A DNA stretch of 64,000 nt from Parapedobacter pyrenivorans (GTDB lineage Bacteria > Bacteroidota > Bacteroidia > Sphingobacteriales > Sphingobacteriaceae). Of this stretch, positions 53,961 through 63,923 are shown piece after piece (position 1 is the stretch's first letter; every line of letters begins with the position of its first letter). The stretch covers positions 417,640 through 481,639 of the forward strand of contig NZ_BMER01000005.1 in assembly GCF_014636865.1 (NCBI RefSeq). The letters run 5' to 3'. The notes under the pieces were generated by a model. It was not told the origin of the DNA, ran no database searches, and saw only the letters and a program-made list of their open reading frames with translations. The translations under genes were made by a program, and so were the position numbers.

Positions 53961-56756
53961 TTAATGCGCTTCGAGCCAGTTACGACCTTCGCCAAGTTCT
54001 ACCACAATGGGAACGGACATATTTAATGCGCTTTTCATGTGTTTCTCAGCGAGAGCCCTAAAGAGGGCTACCTCTTCTTTCGGTACATCAAACACCAATT
54101 CGTCATGTACCTGCATGGTCATTTTTCCGTTTAATCCTTGCTTTTTGATGGCTTCATGAATAGCAATCATCGCCACTTTAATCATATCGGCCGCCGAACC
54201 CTGGATGGGTGCATTGATCGCGTTTCGCTCGGCAAACCCCCGTACCGTCTGATTGGCCGAATTGATATCACGTAGGTAGCGGCGTCGTTTCAGTAGCGTT
54301 TCGACATAGCCGTGTTCTTTGGCAAAATTGATGGTCTCATTCATATATCGCTTGATGCCCGGATATTGTGCAAAATACTGTTCAATAATCTGTGCTGCTT
54401 CGGTACGTGGAATTCCCAAATTTTGCGAGAGGCCAAATGCCGACTGGCCGTAGATGATACCAAAATTGACAGCTTTGGCATTTCGTCGCTGTGCCGCAGT
54501 TACTTCTTCCAATGGTACGCCATATACTTTTGCCGCTGTGGCTCGGTGTATATCCAAGCCTTTTTCAAAAGCGTCCAACATGCCCTTATCATCACTCATA
54601 TGTGCTACCAGCCTCAATTCGATCTGTGAATAATCGGCAGATAATATCACATGGTTTTCATCCCTTGGGATGAATGCTTTGCGTACCTCACGTCCGCGGG
54701 CCGTACGGATGGGGATATTCTGAAGGTTAGGGTTAGTCGAGCTCAGTCTACCGGTTGCAGCCACCGCTTGGTTGTATGATGTATGCACGCGACCCGTCAG
54801 CGGGTTGATCATCATGGGCAATGCATCCACATAGGTGGATTTGAGCTTCTGGAGTTGTCTAAACTCCAAAATGTCTTTTACGATGTCGCTCTTTGACGCG
54901 AGCGTAAGCAATACGTCTTCTCCGGTTTTGTATTGCCCTGTTTTCGTCTTTTTAGCTTTTGGGTCAAGTTGCAGTTTTTCGAAAAGGATTTCTCCCAGTT
55001 GTTTTGGTGACGCGATATTGAACCGGACACCTGCTTTTTGAAAAATGGTCTTTTCAAGCTCAACGATATCGGTGGCCAAGGTCTCCGATAGTTGCTGCAG
55101 AACGGGCACATCGATATTGACCCCACTCTGCTCCATGTCCGCGAGGACATGAACCAATGGAAACTCGACTTTTTGAGCCAGTTCGACGGCCTCTGCCTTT
55201 TCTAACAACGGTTCAAAGGTGGCTTTCAACTGAAGGGTAATATCAGCATCTTCTGCCGCATATTCCTTGATAGCCTCCATATCCACATCCTGCATATTGC
55301 CCTGTTTCTTGCCTCTAGGGCCAATTAAATCGGTAATCGGGATGGGGGTATAACCGAGATAATTTTCCGCCAGCACATCCATTCCATGACGGGTATCGGG
55401 GTCTATGAGGTAATGGGCCAGCATGGTGTCAAATAGCGGACCCTTGACATTTATACCGTAGCGGGCCAATAACAAGATGTCATACTTGGTGTTCTGGCCA
55501 ACCTTTTCGATTGTTTCGTCTTCAAATATGGGCTTGAAATAAGCCAAGACCTGCATGCTTTCCGCTCGATCCGGAGGGGCGGGTACATACCATGCCGTGC
55601 CCGGTTCGATTGAAAAAGAAAGCCCCACCAAGTCTGCAACATTGGCATCGGTTCCGGTGGTTTCTGTGTCGAAACAGAAACTGCGCTGCTTGGATAATAA
55701 GGAGGCTAATTCTTGCTTTAAGACCGGGGTGTCGGCCAGAAAGTACGTATGCGGAGTATTGTGGACATTTTTTCCGGCTACAGGTGGTACATATTCAGTT
55801 GTGGTATTGGTTGCCTCGGTACTGGCTGCATTACCGAATAGATCCATCTGTGTGCCCGAAGTTGGCGGAGTGGTCAAGACATTGAATTCTTCGCCGAAGA
55901 CGCGCTTGCCCAATGTACGGAATTCCAACTCGGCAAACAGAGGCTCCAAGGCTTCCTGGTCCGGCTGACCAAGTATGAGGCGCTCTTCGTCTAACTCGAT
56001 GGGTACATCCAATTGAATGGTCGCTAATTTCTTTGAGATCAGCCCTTGCTCGGCAAATGTTTCCAAATTTTCCCGTTGTTTTCCCTTAAGCTGATTCGTG
56101 TTGGCTAATATAGCCTCCATTGAACCGAAACGTTTGATCAGGTCCTTCGCAGTCTTTTCTCCAATGCCAGGAATACCGGGGATGTTGTCTACCGAATCGC
56201 CCCAGAGACCGAGTATATCAATCACCTGTTTCACGTCCGACACCTCCCATTTCTCCAATATTTCTTTGATGCCCAATGTTTCAGCCCCATTACCCAATCG
56301 TGCTGGTTTATAGACAAAGATACTTTCAGTTACCAGTTGGCCGAAGTCCTTATCGGGCGTCATGCAGTAGACGGTGTAGCCCTTTGCTTCGGCCTGTTTC
56401 GCCAAAGTACCGATGATGTCATCAGCCTCGTAGCCATCTAAGGTAATGAGGGGAATGTTAAACCCTTCCACCAGCTTATACACATACGGGATGGCAGCAG
56501 CCAAATCTTCCGGAATAGCTTGGCGGTTGGCCTTGTAGGATTCGAACTCGATATGCCGGTTGGTAGGCGCCATGGTATCGAACACGACTGCAATATGAGT
56601 TGGCTGCTGTGTTCTCAATAGTTCAAGCAATGTATTTGCAAATCCAAATATCGCTGATGTATTAAACCCCGTGGATGTAATTCTTGGGTTTTTACTCAAA
56701 GCAAAATAAGCCCTGTAAATCAAGGCCATCCCATCTAAAAGAAAGAGCTTTTTCAC
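53961..56756 (-). CDS. polA: DNA polymerase I
   Basis: The protein has 931 residues from a GTG at 56756, which begins the family N-terminus (KKLFLLDGMALIYRAYFAL). A TATCTTTG box (56781-56788 on this strand) 24 nt upstream rules out the longer frame. It has an N-terminal 5'-3' exonuclease, a 3'-5' exonuclease that keeps its acidic site (CFDTETTGTDAN), and a polymerase domain with DYSQIELRLVAH and MQVHDELVFDVP. It works in repair and Okazaki fragment processing. Confidence 0.97.
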   Translation of the reverse strand: MKKLFLLDGMALIYRAYFALSKNPRITSTGFNTSAIFGFANTLLELLRTQQPTHIAVVFDTMAPTNRHIEFESYKANRQAIPEDLAAAIPYVYKLVEGFNIPLITLDGYEADDIIGTLAKQAEAKGYTVYCMTPDKDFGQLVTESIFVYKPARLGNGAETLGIKEILEKWEVSDVKQVIDILGLWGDSVDNIPGIPGIGEKTAKDLIKRFGSMEAILANTNQLKGKQRENLETFAEQGLISKKLATIQLDVPIELDEERLILGQPDQEALEPLFAELEFRTLGKRVFGEEFNVLTTPPTSGTQMDLFGNAASTEATNTTTEYVPPVAGKNVHNTPHTYFLADTPVLKQELASLLSKQRSFCFDTETTGTDANVADLVGLSFSIEPGTAWYVPAPPDRAESMQVLAYFKPIFEDETIEKVGQNTKYDILLLARYGINVKGPLFDTMLAHYLIDPDTRHGMDVLAENYLGYTPIPITDLIGPRGKKQGNMQDVDMEAIKEYAAEDADITLQLKATFEPLLEKAEAVELAQKVEFPLVHVLADMEQSGVNIDVPVLQQLSETLATDIVELEKTIFQKAGVRFNIASPKQLGEILFEKLQLDPKAKKTKTGQYKTGEDVLLTLASKSDIVKDILEFRQLQKLKSTYVDALPMMINPLTGRVHTSYNQAVAATGRLSSTNPNLQNIPIRTARGREVRKAFIPRDENHVILSADYSQIELRLVAHMSDDKGMLDAFEKGLDIHRATAAKVYGVPLEEVTAAQRRNAKAVNFGIIYGQSAFGLSQNLGIPRTEAAQIIEQYFAQYPGIKRYMNETINFAKEHGYVETLLKRRRYLRDINSANQTVRGFAERNAINAPIQGSAADMIKVAMIAIHEAIKKQGLNGKMTMQVHDELVFDVPKEEVALFRALAEKHMKSALNMSVPIVVELGEGRNWLEAH

Positions 56757-56862
56757 GCAAAAAGAATATTGGTGTCGACGCAAAGATAGGGATATTGTGG
56801 GGTTTTTTTCCGACTTTTGCCAACATGACAAGAAGCATGTCTGCGCACAATAGGATAAGGGG

Positions 56863-57789
56863 ATGAGGGGCCTTGTTACCAAATCGACAGGAAGTTGGTA
56901 TGGGGTTCTGGCCGACGATGGCAATGTTTATCAATGTCGTATAAAGGGCAAATTCCGAACCAAGGATATTAAGACAACCAATCCCATTGCCGTGGGTGAC
57001 TGGGTAGATATCATGGTTGAGATGGAAGCTGAACCTTACACCGCTATTATTGTGCACCTGCATGAAAGACAGAACTATATCATCCGTAAGTCCATAAACT
57101 TATCTAAACAAGCGCAGATTATCGCCGCCAATCTCGACCAAGCTTTCCTGGTGGTTACACTGGCATCGCCCTTTACATCATTGGGGTTCATCGATCGATT
57201 CCTGGTTACTGCCGAGGCCTATGATGTGCCTGCTGGATTAATATTCAATAAGTTAGATTTATTTTCCGAAGAAGGGTTGAATATACTACATGAGTATACA
57301 GCCATTTACCAAACCAACGGTTATCCTTGTTATGAGGTTTCTGCACTTAAAGGCATGAATATCGACGCGATTAACGACTTGCTTCGAAACAAGACCACAT
57401 TGATCTCTGGGCATTCCGGCGTGGGGAAATCGACATTGATTAACGCCATTCATCCGGCCGCAGAAATGCGTACCGCCGATATCTCCGATTGGTCAGACAA
57501 AGGCAGGCACACCACTACCTTTGCTGAAATGATTATTCTTCCGCACGGCGGGCGATTGATCGACACACCCGGTATTCGCGAATTGGGTGTCATTGACATC
57601 GAACAGCGGGAGCTGGGGCATTTTTTTCCTGAGATGCGGGCGTTGATGAATAACTGTAGATTTAACGACTGCCGGCACATCAATGAACCTGGTTGTGCTG
57701 TGTTGGCAGCCCTAGGAGAGGGGGGAATTGCGCCGAGCCGGTACGAAAGCTACCTAAGTATTTACCATGGGAATGACACCCGAGCGTAG
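56863..57789 (+). CDS. rsgA: Ribosome small subunit-dependent GTPase A
   Basis: The 308-residue circularly permuted GTPase checks late 30S subunit maturation. It has an N-terminal OB fold, then G4 (FNKLD) before G1 (GHSGVGKSTLINAI) and G3 (DTPGIREL). The C-terminal zinc cluster is in CRFNDCRHINEPGCAV. It is divergent from polA with 106 bp between start codons. Confidence 0.97.
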   Translation: MRGLVTKSTGSWYGVLADDGNVYQCRIKGKFRTKDIKTTNPIAVGDWVDIMVEMEAEPYTAIIVHLHERQNYIIRKSINLSKQAQIIAANLDQAFLVVTLASPFTSLGFIDRFLVTAEAYDVPAGLIFNKLDLFSEEGLNILHEYTAIYQTNGYPCYEVSALKGMNIDAINDLLRNKTTLISGHSGVGKSTLINAIHPAAEMRTADISDWSDKGRHTTTFAEMIILPHGGRLIDTPGIRELGVIDIEQRELGHFFPEMRALMNNCRFNDCRHINEPGCAVLAALGEGGIAPSRYESYLSIYHGNDTRA

Positions 57790-57812
57790 TTTTAATTCAA
57801 GCAAAAATTAGT

Positions 57813-57820
57813 TAAGTTTG
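57813..57820 (+). promoter_or_regulatory. -7 box of the purine nucleoside phosphorylase gene
   Basis: TAAGTTTG matches TAnnTTTG and lies 20 nt before the ATG at 57841. Confidence 0.5.
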
Positions 57821-57840
57821 ACAGCCAAGTCCCAGTAGCT

Positions 57841-58659
57841 ATGTATCACCTGATTGAAGAGACCACAGCATTTATCAAACACCGCATTGGCGATTTTATA
57901 CCGGAATTTGGAATCATCTTAGGCACCGGTTTGGGGACGCTGGCAGAAGATATAGATGTGGCCCACCAACTGATGTATGCCAATATTCCTAATTTTCCGA
58001 TTTCCACGGTGGAATTTCATACCGGAAAGCTGATTTTTGGTGCCTTTAATGGTCGGCGTATAGTGGCTATGCAAGGTCGCCTTCATTATTATGAAGGATA
58101 CAGTATGCAGCAGATTACTTTTCCCGTGCGCGTGATGAAGGAGCTGGGTATTCAAAAGCTTTTTGTGTCTAACGCTTCAGGTTCACTCAATCCGGATATC
58201 CGCAAGGGCGACCTGGCCATCATTGACGACCATATTAACCTGCTGCCGGATAATCCATTACGTGGTGGCAACGACACCCGTTTTGGCCCACGTTTTCCTG
58301 ATATGAGCCAACCGTATGACGCGGATATGATTCGCGAAAGTATCGATATTGCCAAGCAGCATGGCATTATCGTTCATCGCGCGGTGTATGTGTCGACACC
58401 TGGCCCTAATTTGGAAACGCGGGCTGAATACCGTTACATGCGATTGATCGGTGGCGATATTGTGGGAATGAGCACGGTGCCTGAAGTCATTGTCGCAAAC
58501 CATATGGATCTGCCTGTTTTTGCTCTTTCGGTGGTCACGGACGAGGGTTTTCATGAAAAACTTCAGCCGGTTTCACTTGCTGAGATTGTAGCGGTGGCCG
58601 CTGCTGCCGAGCCAAAAATGACATTAATATTGAAAGAATTGGTAGCTTTGCAACGATGA
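57841..58659 (+). CDS. punA: Purine nucleoside phosphorylase
   Basis: The 272-residue trimeric-type enzyme cleaves inosine and guanosine with phosphate for purine salvage. Motifs include ILGTGLGTL, GRLHYYEGYSM, FVSNASGSLNP, the substrate loop PGPNLETRAEYRYM and the base-recognition stretch GMSTVPEVIVANHM. Its stop codon overlaps the porin start by 4 nt, a pairing often seen in Bacteroidota. Confidence 0.96.
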   Translation: MYHLIEETTAFIKHRIGDFIPEFGIILGTGLGTLAEDIDVAHQLMYANIPNFPISTVEFHTGKLIFGAFNGRRIVAMQGRLHYYEGYSMQQITFPVRVMKELGIQKLFVSNASGSLNPDIRKGDLAIIDDHINLLPDNPLRGGNDTRFGPRFPDMSQPYDADMIRESIDIAKQHGIIVHRAVYVSTPGPNLETRAEYRYMRLIGGDIVGMSTVPEVIVANHMDLPVFALSVVTDEGFHEKLQPVSLAEIVAVAAAAEPKMTLILKELVALQR

Positions 58660-60647
58660 GTATCCGTCTGCGCGTTTTGCTGCTTTCATTAGGCTTCCTT
58701 TCTTTCCTGTCGGCGTCATATGCTCAAGAGGGAGAAGAATTCAGCAGTGCGTTGGATTCCGCCAGGGCTGCAGAGGATAGTAAGGAGGATACCGTGATTT
58801 ATACGGCGAGATATGTGCGTTACACAACCCTGGCCATGATGAAACAGGGCACATATACTTACCAGATTGACACGCTGCATAAAAATTTTCAGTATTATAA
58901 TCCCCAGAACCAGCCCCGGAATCCCAGCATCCATTTAGGAAGTTACGGGCTGGCCACACGCAATCTGCTTTTTGTTCCCGACAAGACCATTGGTTTCCAA
59001 ACCGGATTTCATAGTTTGGAGCGTTATCTTTATCAGCCTGATTCCATTAAGTATTACCGCGCACGTGCTCCATTTTCGGAATTATATAATGTGGGTTTTT
59101 TCTTTGATGACCAGGTTATTCGGGCAAAGGTGACTCAAAATATCAGTCCGAGGCTAAACGTCGGAGGCGAATTCCATGCGGCAAGGGCTGATGGCTATTA
59201 TATGAACCAGCGGTATAACGACCTGAAATCGGCGGTGTTTGCCTGGTATGAGTCAGAAAACCACCGCTACAATCTATTGACAAATGCCGTATTCAATAAG
59301 CTTACTTCTACAGAAAACGGATCAATACTTAATGACACCTTATTTCGTAACCCGGATCGCGGTACGAGCGATGCGGAGTCTACTCGCTTACGAAATACGC
59401 GTGATGAGCGCCCGAGACATACTTGGCGTGACAATAGCGTCTTTCTTCGTCAAAGTTTGTTCGTAGGGCGTTTGGATACGATCCATGGCGGACAACCGGA
59501 ACAGCAAATCCTGCCAACGAACCGCATGTCGCATAGTCTCAGCTTACGTCTGCGAAATTTCCAGTTCTACAAAAATGAAAGGGATATCAATAATGCATTC
59601 CCGTTTGGCGAAAGTGAATTGTCTGCAGATACCACCCAGTTGACGACCATTACCAATGATTTTGGTTATAGCTTTTACCTCAGGGGCAAGTCATTGGCGT
59701 TTATCAAAAATGAAATAAAGCTGGACCTTGGTTACCAACATGATATGCATTGGTACCGCGACCGAGGGTTACACGCCTTTCTGCAAAATAGCATACTCAA
59801 AGCCGGGGTGGGTTACCGTTTCAGTGATCGCATTACCATCACGGGAGATCTGAACCAAATCGTACAGGGTGCAAATTTCGGAGATTATCTTTATGATGCC
59901 GAAGCGGACATTCTGCTGAGCAGTAAGATTGGACGTATTGTATTGGGCGCCTATGTCCAAAACAAATCGCCAGAACGGTTATTCCAACGAGTTAATTATA
60001 CCTATCACCAATGGGAACATGATTTCGCAAAGACGAAGACCACCAATTTTTCGTTTATGTACGAAAACTCCTCGCTTGGTTTTTCGGGGAAGGTAGAATA
60101 TTTTTTAATTGCCAATCATCTCTATTATAGAGAGGTGGACAATCCTAACCGAAATCCTAGGTTGTTTCGTGTTATTGAGCCGGCGCAAATGGGTAACAAC
60201 ATTAATCTTTTGAAACTGTCTGTTGGTCAGAATTTTACATTGGGTCGATTTCATTTAGATAACTATGCGGTTTACCAGAAGTCGGATTATAATGCAGTGC
60301 TCGCCATTCCCGAATTATATACTTGGCATAGCCTGTACTACCACGGGTTGCTCTATAAGATTGTTGATTTTAATCTTGGTTTTGACGTCCGTTTCAATAC
60401 ACCTTTTCGCACACCATCTTATGCCATTAACGTCGGCCAGTTTTATAACGACAACGCTGGCATCGAATTTTCTACCTATCCGATAGTGGATGTATGGGCT
60501 TCGGCCACCCTCAAACGGGCTAATTTATTTCTAAGCTATAACTTTGTAAATCAGCATGTGTGGCCGGATGGGTACTATACCGTACGCAGGTACCCAATGA
60601 ACAATGCCAACCTTCGGGTGGGCATCGCTTGGAAGTTCTACGATTAA
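58656..60647 (+). CDS. Putative porin (outer-membrane beta-barrel protein)
   Basis: The 663-residue protein has a signal peptide ending near ASYAQEG. The rest alternates polar and aromatic residues in many short strands and ends in VGIAWKFYD, which suggests a large outer-membrane beta-barrel of the Porin_10 (putative porin) family. The coupled nucleoside phosphorylase gene hints at nucleoside uptake, but this is inference only. The end of the frame overlaps a longer reading of the dGTPase gene that I do not accept. Confidence 0.87.
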   Translation: MSIRLRVLLLSLGFLSFLSASYAQEGEEFSSALDSARAAEDSKEDTVIYTARYVRYTTLAMMKQGTYTYQIDTLHKNFQYYNPQNQPRNPSIHLGSYGLATRNLLFVPDKTIGFQTGFHSLERYLYQPDSIKYYRARAPFSELYNVGFFFDDQVIRAKVTQNISPRLNVGGEFHAARADGYYMNQRYNDLKSAVFAWYESENHRYNLLTNAVFNKLTSTENGSILNDTLFRNPDRGTSDAESTRLRNTRDERPRHTWRDNSVFLRQSLFVGRLDTIHGGQPEQQILPTNRMSHSLSLRLRNFQFYKNERDINNAFPFGESELSADTTQLTTITNDFGYSFYLRGKSLAFIKNEIKLDLGYQHDMHWYRDRGLHAFLQNSILKAGVGYRFSDRITITGDLNQIVQGANFGDYLYDAEADILLSSKIGRIVLGAYVQNKSPERLFQRVNYTYHQWEHDFAKTKTTNFSFMYENSSLGFSGKVEYFLIANHLYYREVDNPNRNPRLFRVIEPAQMGNNINLLKLSVGQNFTLGRFHLDNYAVYQKSDYNAVLAIPELYTWHSLYYHGLLYKIVDFNLGFDVRFNTPFRTPSYAINVGQFYNDNAGIEFSTYPIVDVWASATLKRANLFLSYNFVNQHVWPDGYYTVRRYPMNNANLRVGIAWKFYD

Positions 60648-60668
60648 TGCCGTATGGGCAATTTGTCT

Positions 60669-60676
60669 TACCTTTG
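60669..60676 (+). promoter_or_regulatory. -7 box of the dGTPase gene
   Basis: TACCTTTG matches TAnnTTTG just after the porin stop codon. In-frame ATGs follow at 60680, 60683 and 60692. Confidence 0.55.
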
Positions 60677-60691
60677 CCGATGATGGACATC

Positions 60692-62038
60692 ATGAAATGG
60701 AAAGGACTACTCTCCGCCAAGCGTTGGGGGTATGAGTCACGACGAATAGGTGATCAGCACGATGCGCGATCGGAATTTCAACGTGATTACGACCGCCTGA
60801 TTTTCTCCTCACCCTTTCGTAGGTTGCAGAATAAAACACAGGTTTTCCCATTGCCGGGCAGTGTATTTGTGCATAACCGGCTCACACATAGCCTTGAGGT
60901 GGCAAGTGTGGGCAGGTCACTGGGCCGTATTTTTTATAATGAGACGCGAAGATTGTATCCAGAAATTGATGCGGAACTACCGTATTTGCAGGAAGTGGGT
61001 AACATTGTCTCCGCTGCATGCCTGTCTCATGATTTGGGAAATCCGGCATTTGGCCATTCTGGTGAAGCGGCCATTTCCAGTTATTTTACAGACGGTGCCG
61101 GAAGTGTATTCAGGAATCAGGTTTCTGAAGCCGAATGGGCTGACCTCTCCCATTTTGAGGGTAACGCGAATGCACTCCGGATACTTACCCATCCTTTCGT
61201 AGGTAAAGACGAGCACGGGTTTGCACTTACCTATAGTACACTTGCAGCCATTGTAAAGTATCCATGCGCAGCCATCGACGGACAGGATAAGCGTGTGCAT
61301 CATCGCAAGAAATATGGGTTTTTTCAGTCAGAGCAAGTTGTTTTTGAGAAAATCGCGGCCGAACTGGGTTTGCTCGACGATAGTGGTCTGCGAGCAGGGT
61401 ATAAGCGGCACCCGTTAGTATATCTGGTAGAAGCGGCGGATGACATTTGCTACAACATAATTGACCTGGAAGATGCACATCGGCTCGGCATTTTATCTTA
61501 CGAACAGGTAGAAGGCTTACTGCTACCCGTTTGTCTCGACGACCAATTGAAGACGCGCTTAGCGAACCTCTCCGATTTTGATAGCCGGGTAAGCCTGCTG
61601 CGCGCCAAGGCAATAAATACCTTGATTATTGCCTGTGCGAAAGCTTTTATTGAGCATCAAGAAGCCATATTAGACGGCCGATTTGGAAAGTCACTGATCG
61701 GCGCGGTGAATGTCGACTTAGTCAATGCGATGCATACAATCGAGCAGGTATCCATTGAGAAAATCTACAATGCCCAATCGGTCGTCCAGATTGAAGTGGC
61801 CGGCTATAAAGTCATGAATGGCCTGTTGGAGGAGTTTATTCCGGCTTATTTGAAACAGCAAAAGAGCAAGTATGACACCAAACTGTTAGCGCTGATGCCC
61901 AGGCAATTCAGTGCGGAACAGGAGGAAACCTACACCAAAATACGTTCAGTATTGGATTTTGTTTCAGGAATGACCGATTTATACGCAGTGGAACTCTATA
62001 GGAAGATTAAAGGTATATCCTTTCCTTCATTGGGCTGA
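60692..62038 (+). CDS. dgt: Deoxyguanosine triphosphate triphosphohydrolase (HD domain)
   Basis: The protein has about 448 residues from the ATG at 60692 (MKWKGLLSAKRWG), the start most like other family members; ATGs at 60680 and 60683 are also possible. It hydrolyses dGTP or other dNTPs to nucleoside and triphosphate. Metal residues are in RLTHSLEVASVGRSLG and CLSHDLGNPAFGHSGE, with a later aspartate in YLVEAADDICYNIIDLED. A -7 box lies 15 nt upstream. Confidence 0.95.
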   Translation: MKWKGLLSAKRWGYESRRIGDQHDARSEFQRDYDRLIFSSPFRRLQNKTQVFPLPGSVFVHNRLTHSLEVASVGRSLGRIFYNETRRLYPEIDAELPYLQEVGNIVSAACLSHDLGNPAFGHSGEAAISSYFTDGAGSVFRNQVSEAEWADLSHFEGNANALRILTHPFVGKDEHGFALTYSTLAAIVKYPCAAIDGQDKRVHHRKKYGFFQSEQVVFEKIAAELGLLDDSGLRAGYKRHPLVYLVEAADDICYNIIDLEDAHRLGILSYEQVEGLLLPVCLDDQLKTRLANLSDFDSRVSLLRAKAINTLIIACAKAFIEHQEAILDGRFGKSLIGAVNVDLVNAMHTIEQVSIEKIYNAQSVVQIEVAGYKVMNGLLEEFIPAYLKQQKSKYDTKLLALMPRQFSAEQEETYTKIRSVLDFVSGMTDLYAVELYRKIKGISFPSLG

Positions 62039-62074
62039 CCACTTCGCAACGTTAACATTTCAGCAATTCAGCAC

Positions 62075-63067
62075 ATGCCAACCAACATATATAACCCCTT
62101 TAAGGATTTTCGTTTTGACAGCAAAACTTGCTTCTTAAGTGGTCAGCCATTGCAGTCGGCGGATGAACAGATACAAGTTTTTCCACATTGGCTAATGCGT
62201 AAGTTTGATCTCGAAGATAAACCCTTTAAATTGCTAGACGAAAGCCTTCGCACGTACAAGCAGCTACAACTGCCATGTTCGGCGGCTGTGGCTGAGCGAA
62301 TTGCCGAACTGGATAACGCTGTAGCCGATGCTTTTAATAAAGGGTATGAGGCCGTCAATGAAATGGATAGGATGGTGTTGTTTCGGTGGGTGGCCAAGAT
62401 CGTTTACGGAGTTGTCTTCAATGAAATACAAGCTGGGATGAGACAGCAGGCGCTTAGTGGTGAGGCCATGAACTTTTCCCAGGTGCTCGCCCATAAATTC
62501 GTGAATCTGCATCTGATGCTGCAGTCGTTAATCGTCCCGATTCAATTTGATGGCAGTTTACCATTCACGATAGTGGTTGTTCCGGTAGATAACCCGGAAA
62601 ACACCTTTAACTATCGTGATGAGATCAATACATTGATTTATTCGCTTAGGATGAATGATTTTGGGCTGATTGTATGCCTGCAAGATAACGGAGCAAATGG
62701 GATTTATCACAAGGCGGTTATCGATCTAATAAATGGTCTGCAGCTTCATCCTATTCAGTTTGAAGAATTGTGTGCCCGTTTTTTTTACTCGGCTTATTTG
62801 TTTAATCGGCTGCCAGAGTATACGGTTCTTCCAACCGCGGAGATGGTCTATGTGGAGCCGATGTCGTTGATGGATATGAGTATGAAGCCCATTTTTGACG
62901 ATTGGCAGGTTAAAACGTATGGGCAGGTTTTGGAGAATTTTTGGAAACCATGGGGGCATACGTTGTTCGAAATTATCAAGGACCCCGAAAATCCCATGTC
63001 GTTTTTACTCGATACGGAAGGGAAACCGCTATCATCGGACGTCATTACGTTGCCCAGAGGTAATTAA
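62075..63067 (+). CDS. Hypothetical protein, 330 residues
   Basis: I do not recognise this family. It has no signal peptide or membrane helix and appears cytoplasmic. The N-terminus reads TCFLSGQPLQSADEQIQVFP; a cysteine followed by SGQPL resembles the start of a metal knuckle, but no second cysteine pair follows. The middle has helical stretches (LFRWVAKIVYGVVFNEIQAG) and a beta-rich part (FTIVVVPVDNPENTFN). It follows dgt by 36 bp on the same strand, and both may share the promoter at 60669. Confidence 0.8.
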   Translation: MPTNIYNPFKDFRFDSKTCFLSGQPLQSADEQIQVFPHWLMRKFDLEDKPFKLLDESLRTYKQLQLPCSAAVAERIAELDNAVADAFNKGYEAVNEMDRMVLFRWVAKIVYGVVFNEIQAGMRQQALSGEAMNFSQVLAHKFVNLHLMLQSLIVPIQFDGSLPFTIVVVPVDNPENTFNYRDEINTLIYSLRMNDFGLIVCLQDNGANGIYHKAVIDLINGLQLHPIQFEELCARFFYSAYLFNRLPEYTVLPTAEMVYVEPMSLMDMSMKPIFDDWQVKTYGQVLENFWKPWGHTLFEIIKDPENPMSFLLDTEGKPLSSDVITLPRGN

Positions 63068-63740
63068 CCCCTCACTTATCCCTCGATTTCTTTCTTTACG
63101 CCTTTTATACTGAACTGATTTCAACTTTTAAAAGGATGGGAGCAGGGGCAAGACAATACCTGTTCGGCCATTGATTGTCCCGTTTGTACAGCCCATTTGT
63201 GCGTATTGCCATGATTTGTGTCCTGAGAGGGTTATCCCCAACGGCAAACTTATTGTCCAGATAATTAAAATCTATATAGCTTTTTAACAATAGATAATAG
63301 AGATATTATAGGTTTATAAATCTATTATCCCCCTTTAATCTCCCTATGAACTCCCTATAAAAAGCCTTTTATCTGAAACATTTGCAAGACATTCATGTGG
63401 TATTTATTGCTCGGCAAACCAGCTACTTGGCATGCCGCTTCCTGCGGGCGCTGGGTTTCCACCTATTCCTGATGCTGGGAGTCATGCCGAAGTGAGGAAG
63501 AGGTAAAGAACCGGTAAAGGAGTTGGTAAGCCGGCAGTATGGAAAGACTAAGCCATCGGTAAATAACTGGTAGTAACGAGGTAGGAAATAGCGCGTTTAC
63601 TTGGAACCTTGGGATGATATGTTTATCTTTGAAGCCCCCGCAATTTTATGACGTGGGTTGTTCATTGAAGAAATGATAATGATTGAAAAATAATAAGCTG
63701 ATAATCAATCTATAATTAAGTTATTGTTTTTATTTCAGAT
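63068..63740. other. Gene-free region with AT-rich inverted repeat and GGTAA-rich stretch
   Basis: No open frame here is convincing. GATAATAGA (63293-63301) and TCTATTATC (63321-63329) form a 9-bp inverted repeat. From about 63500 to 63590 the motif GGTAA recurs at irregular short spacing. No tRNA-like cloverleaf is visible. Confidence 0.5.
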
Positions 63741-63746
63741 TTATTA

Positions 63747-63777
63747 TTTGCATTCAACGAAAAGGTTCTTACCTTTG
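63747..63777 (+). promoter_or_regulatory. Strong promoter P1 of an operon beyond the right edge
   Basis: TTTG (63747-63750), a 19-nt spacer and TACCTTTG (63770-63777) match the Bacteroidota consensus exactly. The spacer shares AACGAAAA and GGTT with P2. Nothing downstream within the window is coding. Confidence 0.8.
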
Positions 63778-63892
63778 CATCCCGCTTCGGAGGAGGCGGT
63801 TGTTCATTGTCAGGTTGCGGATGGTTTTGGTTTGGTTTTTCCTGGGGTTCTGTTGTGTTGTTTTGGGGTCGGGAAAAAAACTTAAAATTTAA

Positions 63893-63923
63893 TTTGCAAT
63901 AACGAAAAAGGTTTCTACCTTTG
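63893..63923 (+). promoter_or_regulatory. Strong promoter P2 of an operon beyond the right edge
   Basis: TTTG (63893-63896), a 19-nt spacer and TACCTTTG (63916-63923) match the consensus exactly. It lies 146 bp after P1 and is near-identical to it. Tandem perfect promoters with a non-coding leader running to the window end suggest an rRNA operon, which is inference. Confidence 0.8.

Noticed and set aside
60560..60691. Extension of the dGTPase frame upstream to 60560.
   Set aside because: It would overlap the porin end by 88 bp and lie upstream of the TACCTTTG box; the family starts near 60692.
63068..63740. Possible tRNA or CRISPR array in the gene-free right end.
   Set aside because: No cloverleaf or TTCGA-type arm found, and the GGTAA recurrences are irregular with no constant repeat-spacer unit.
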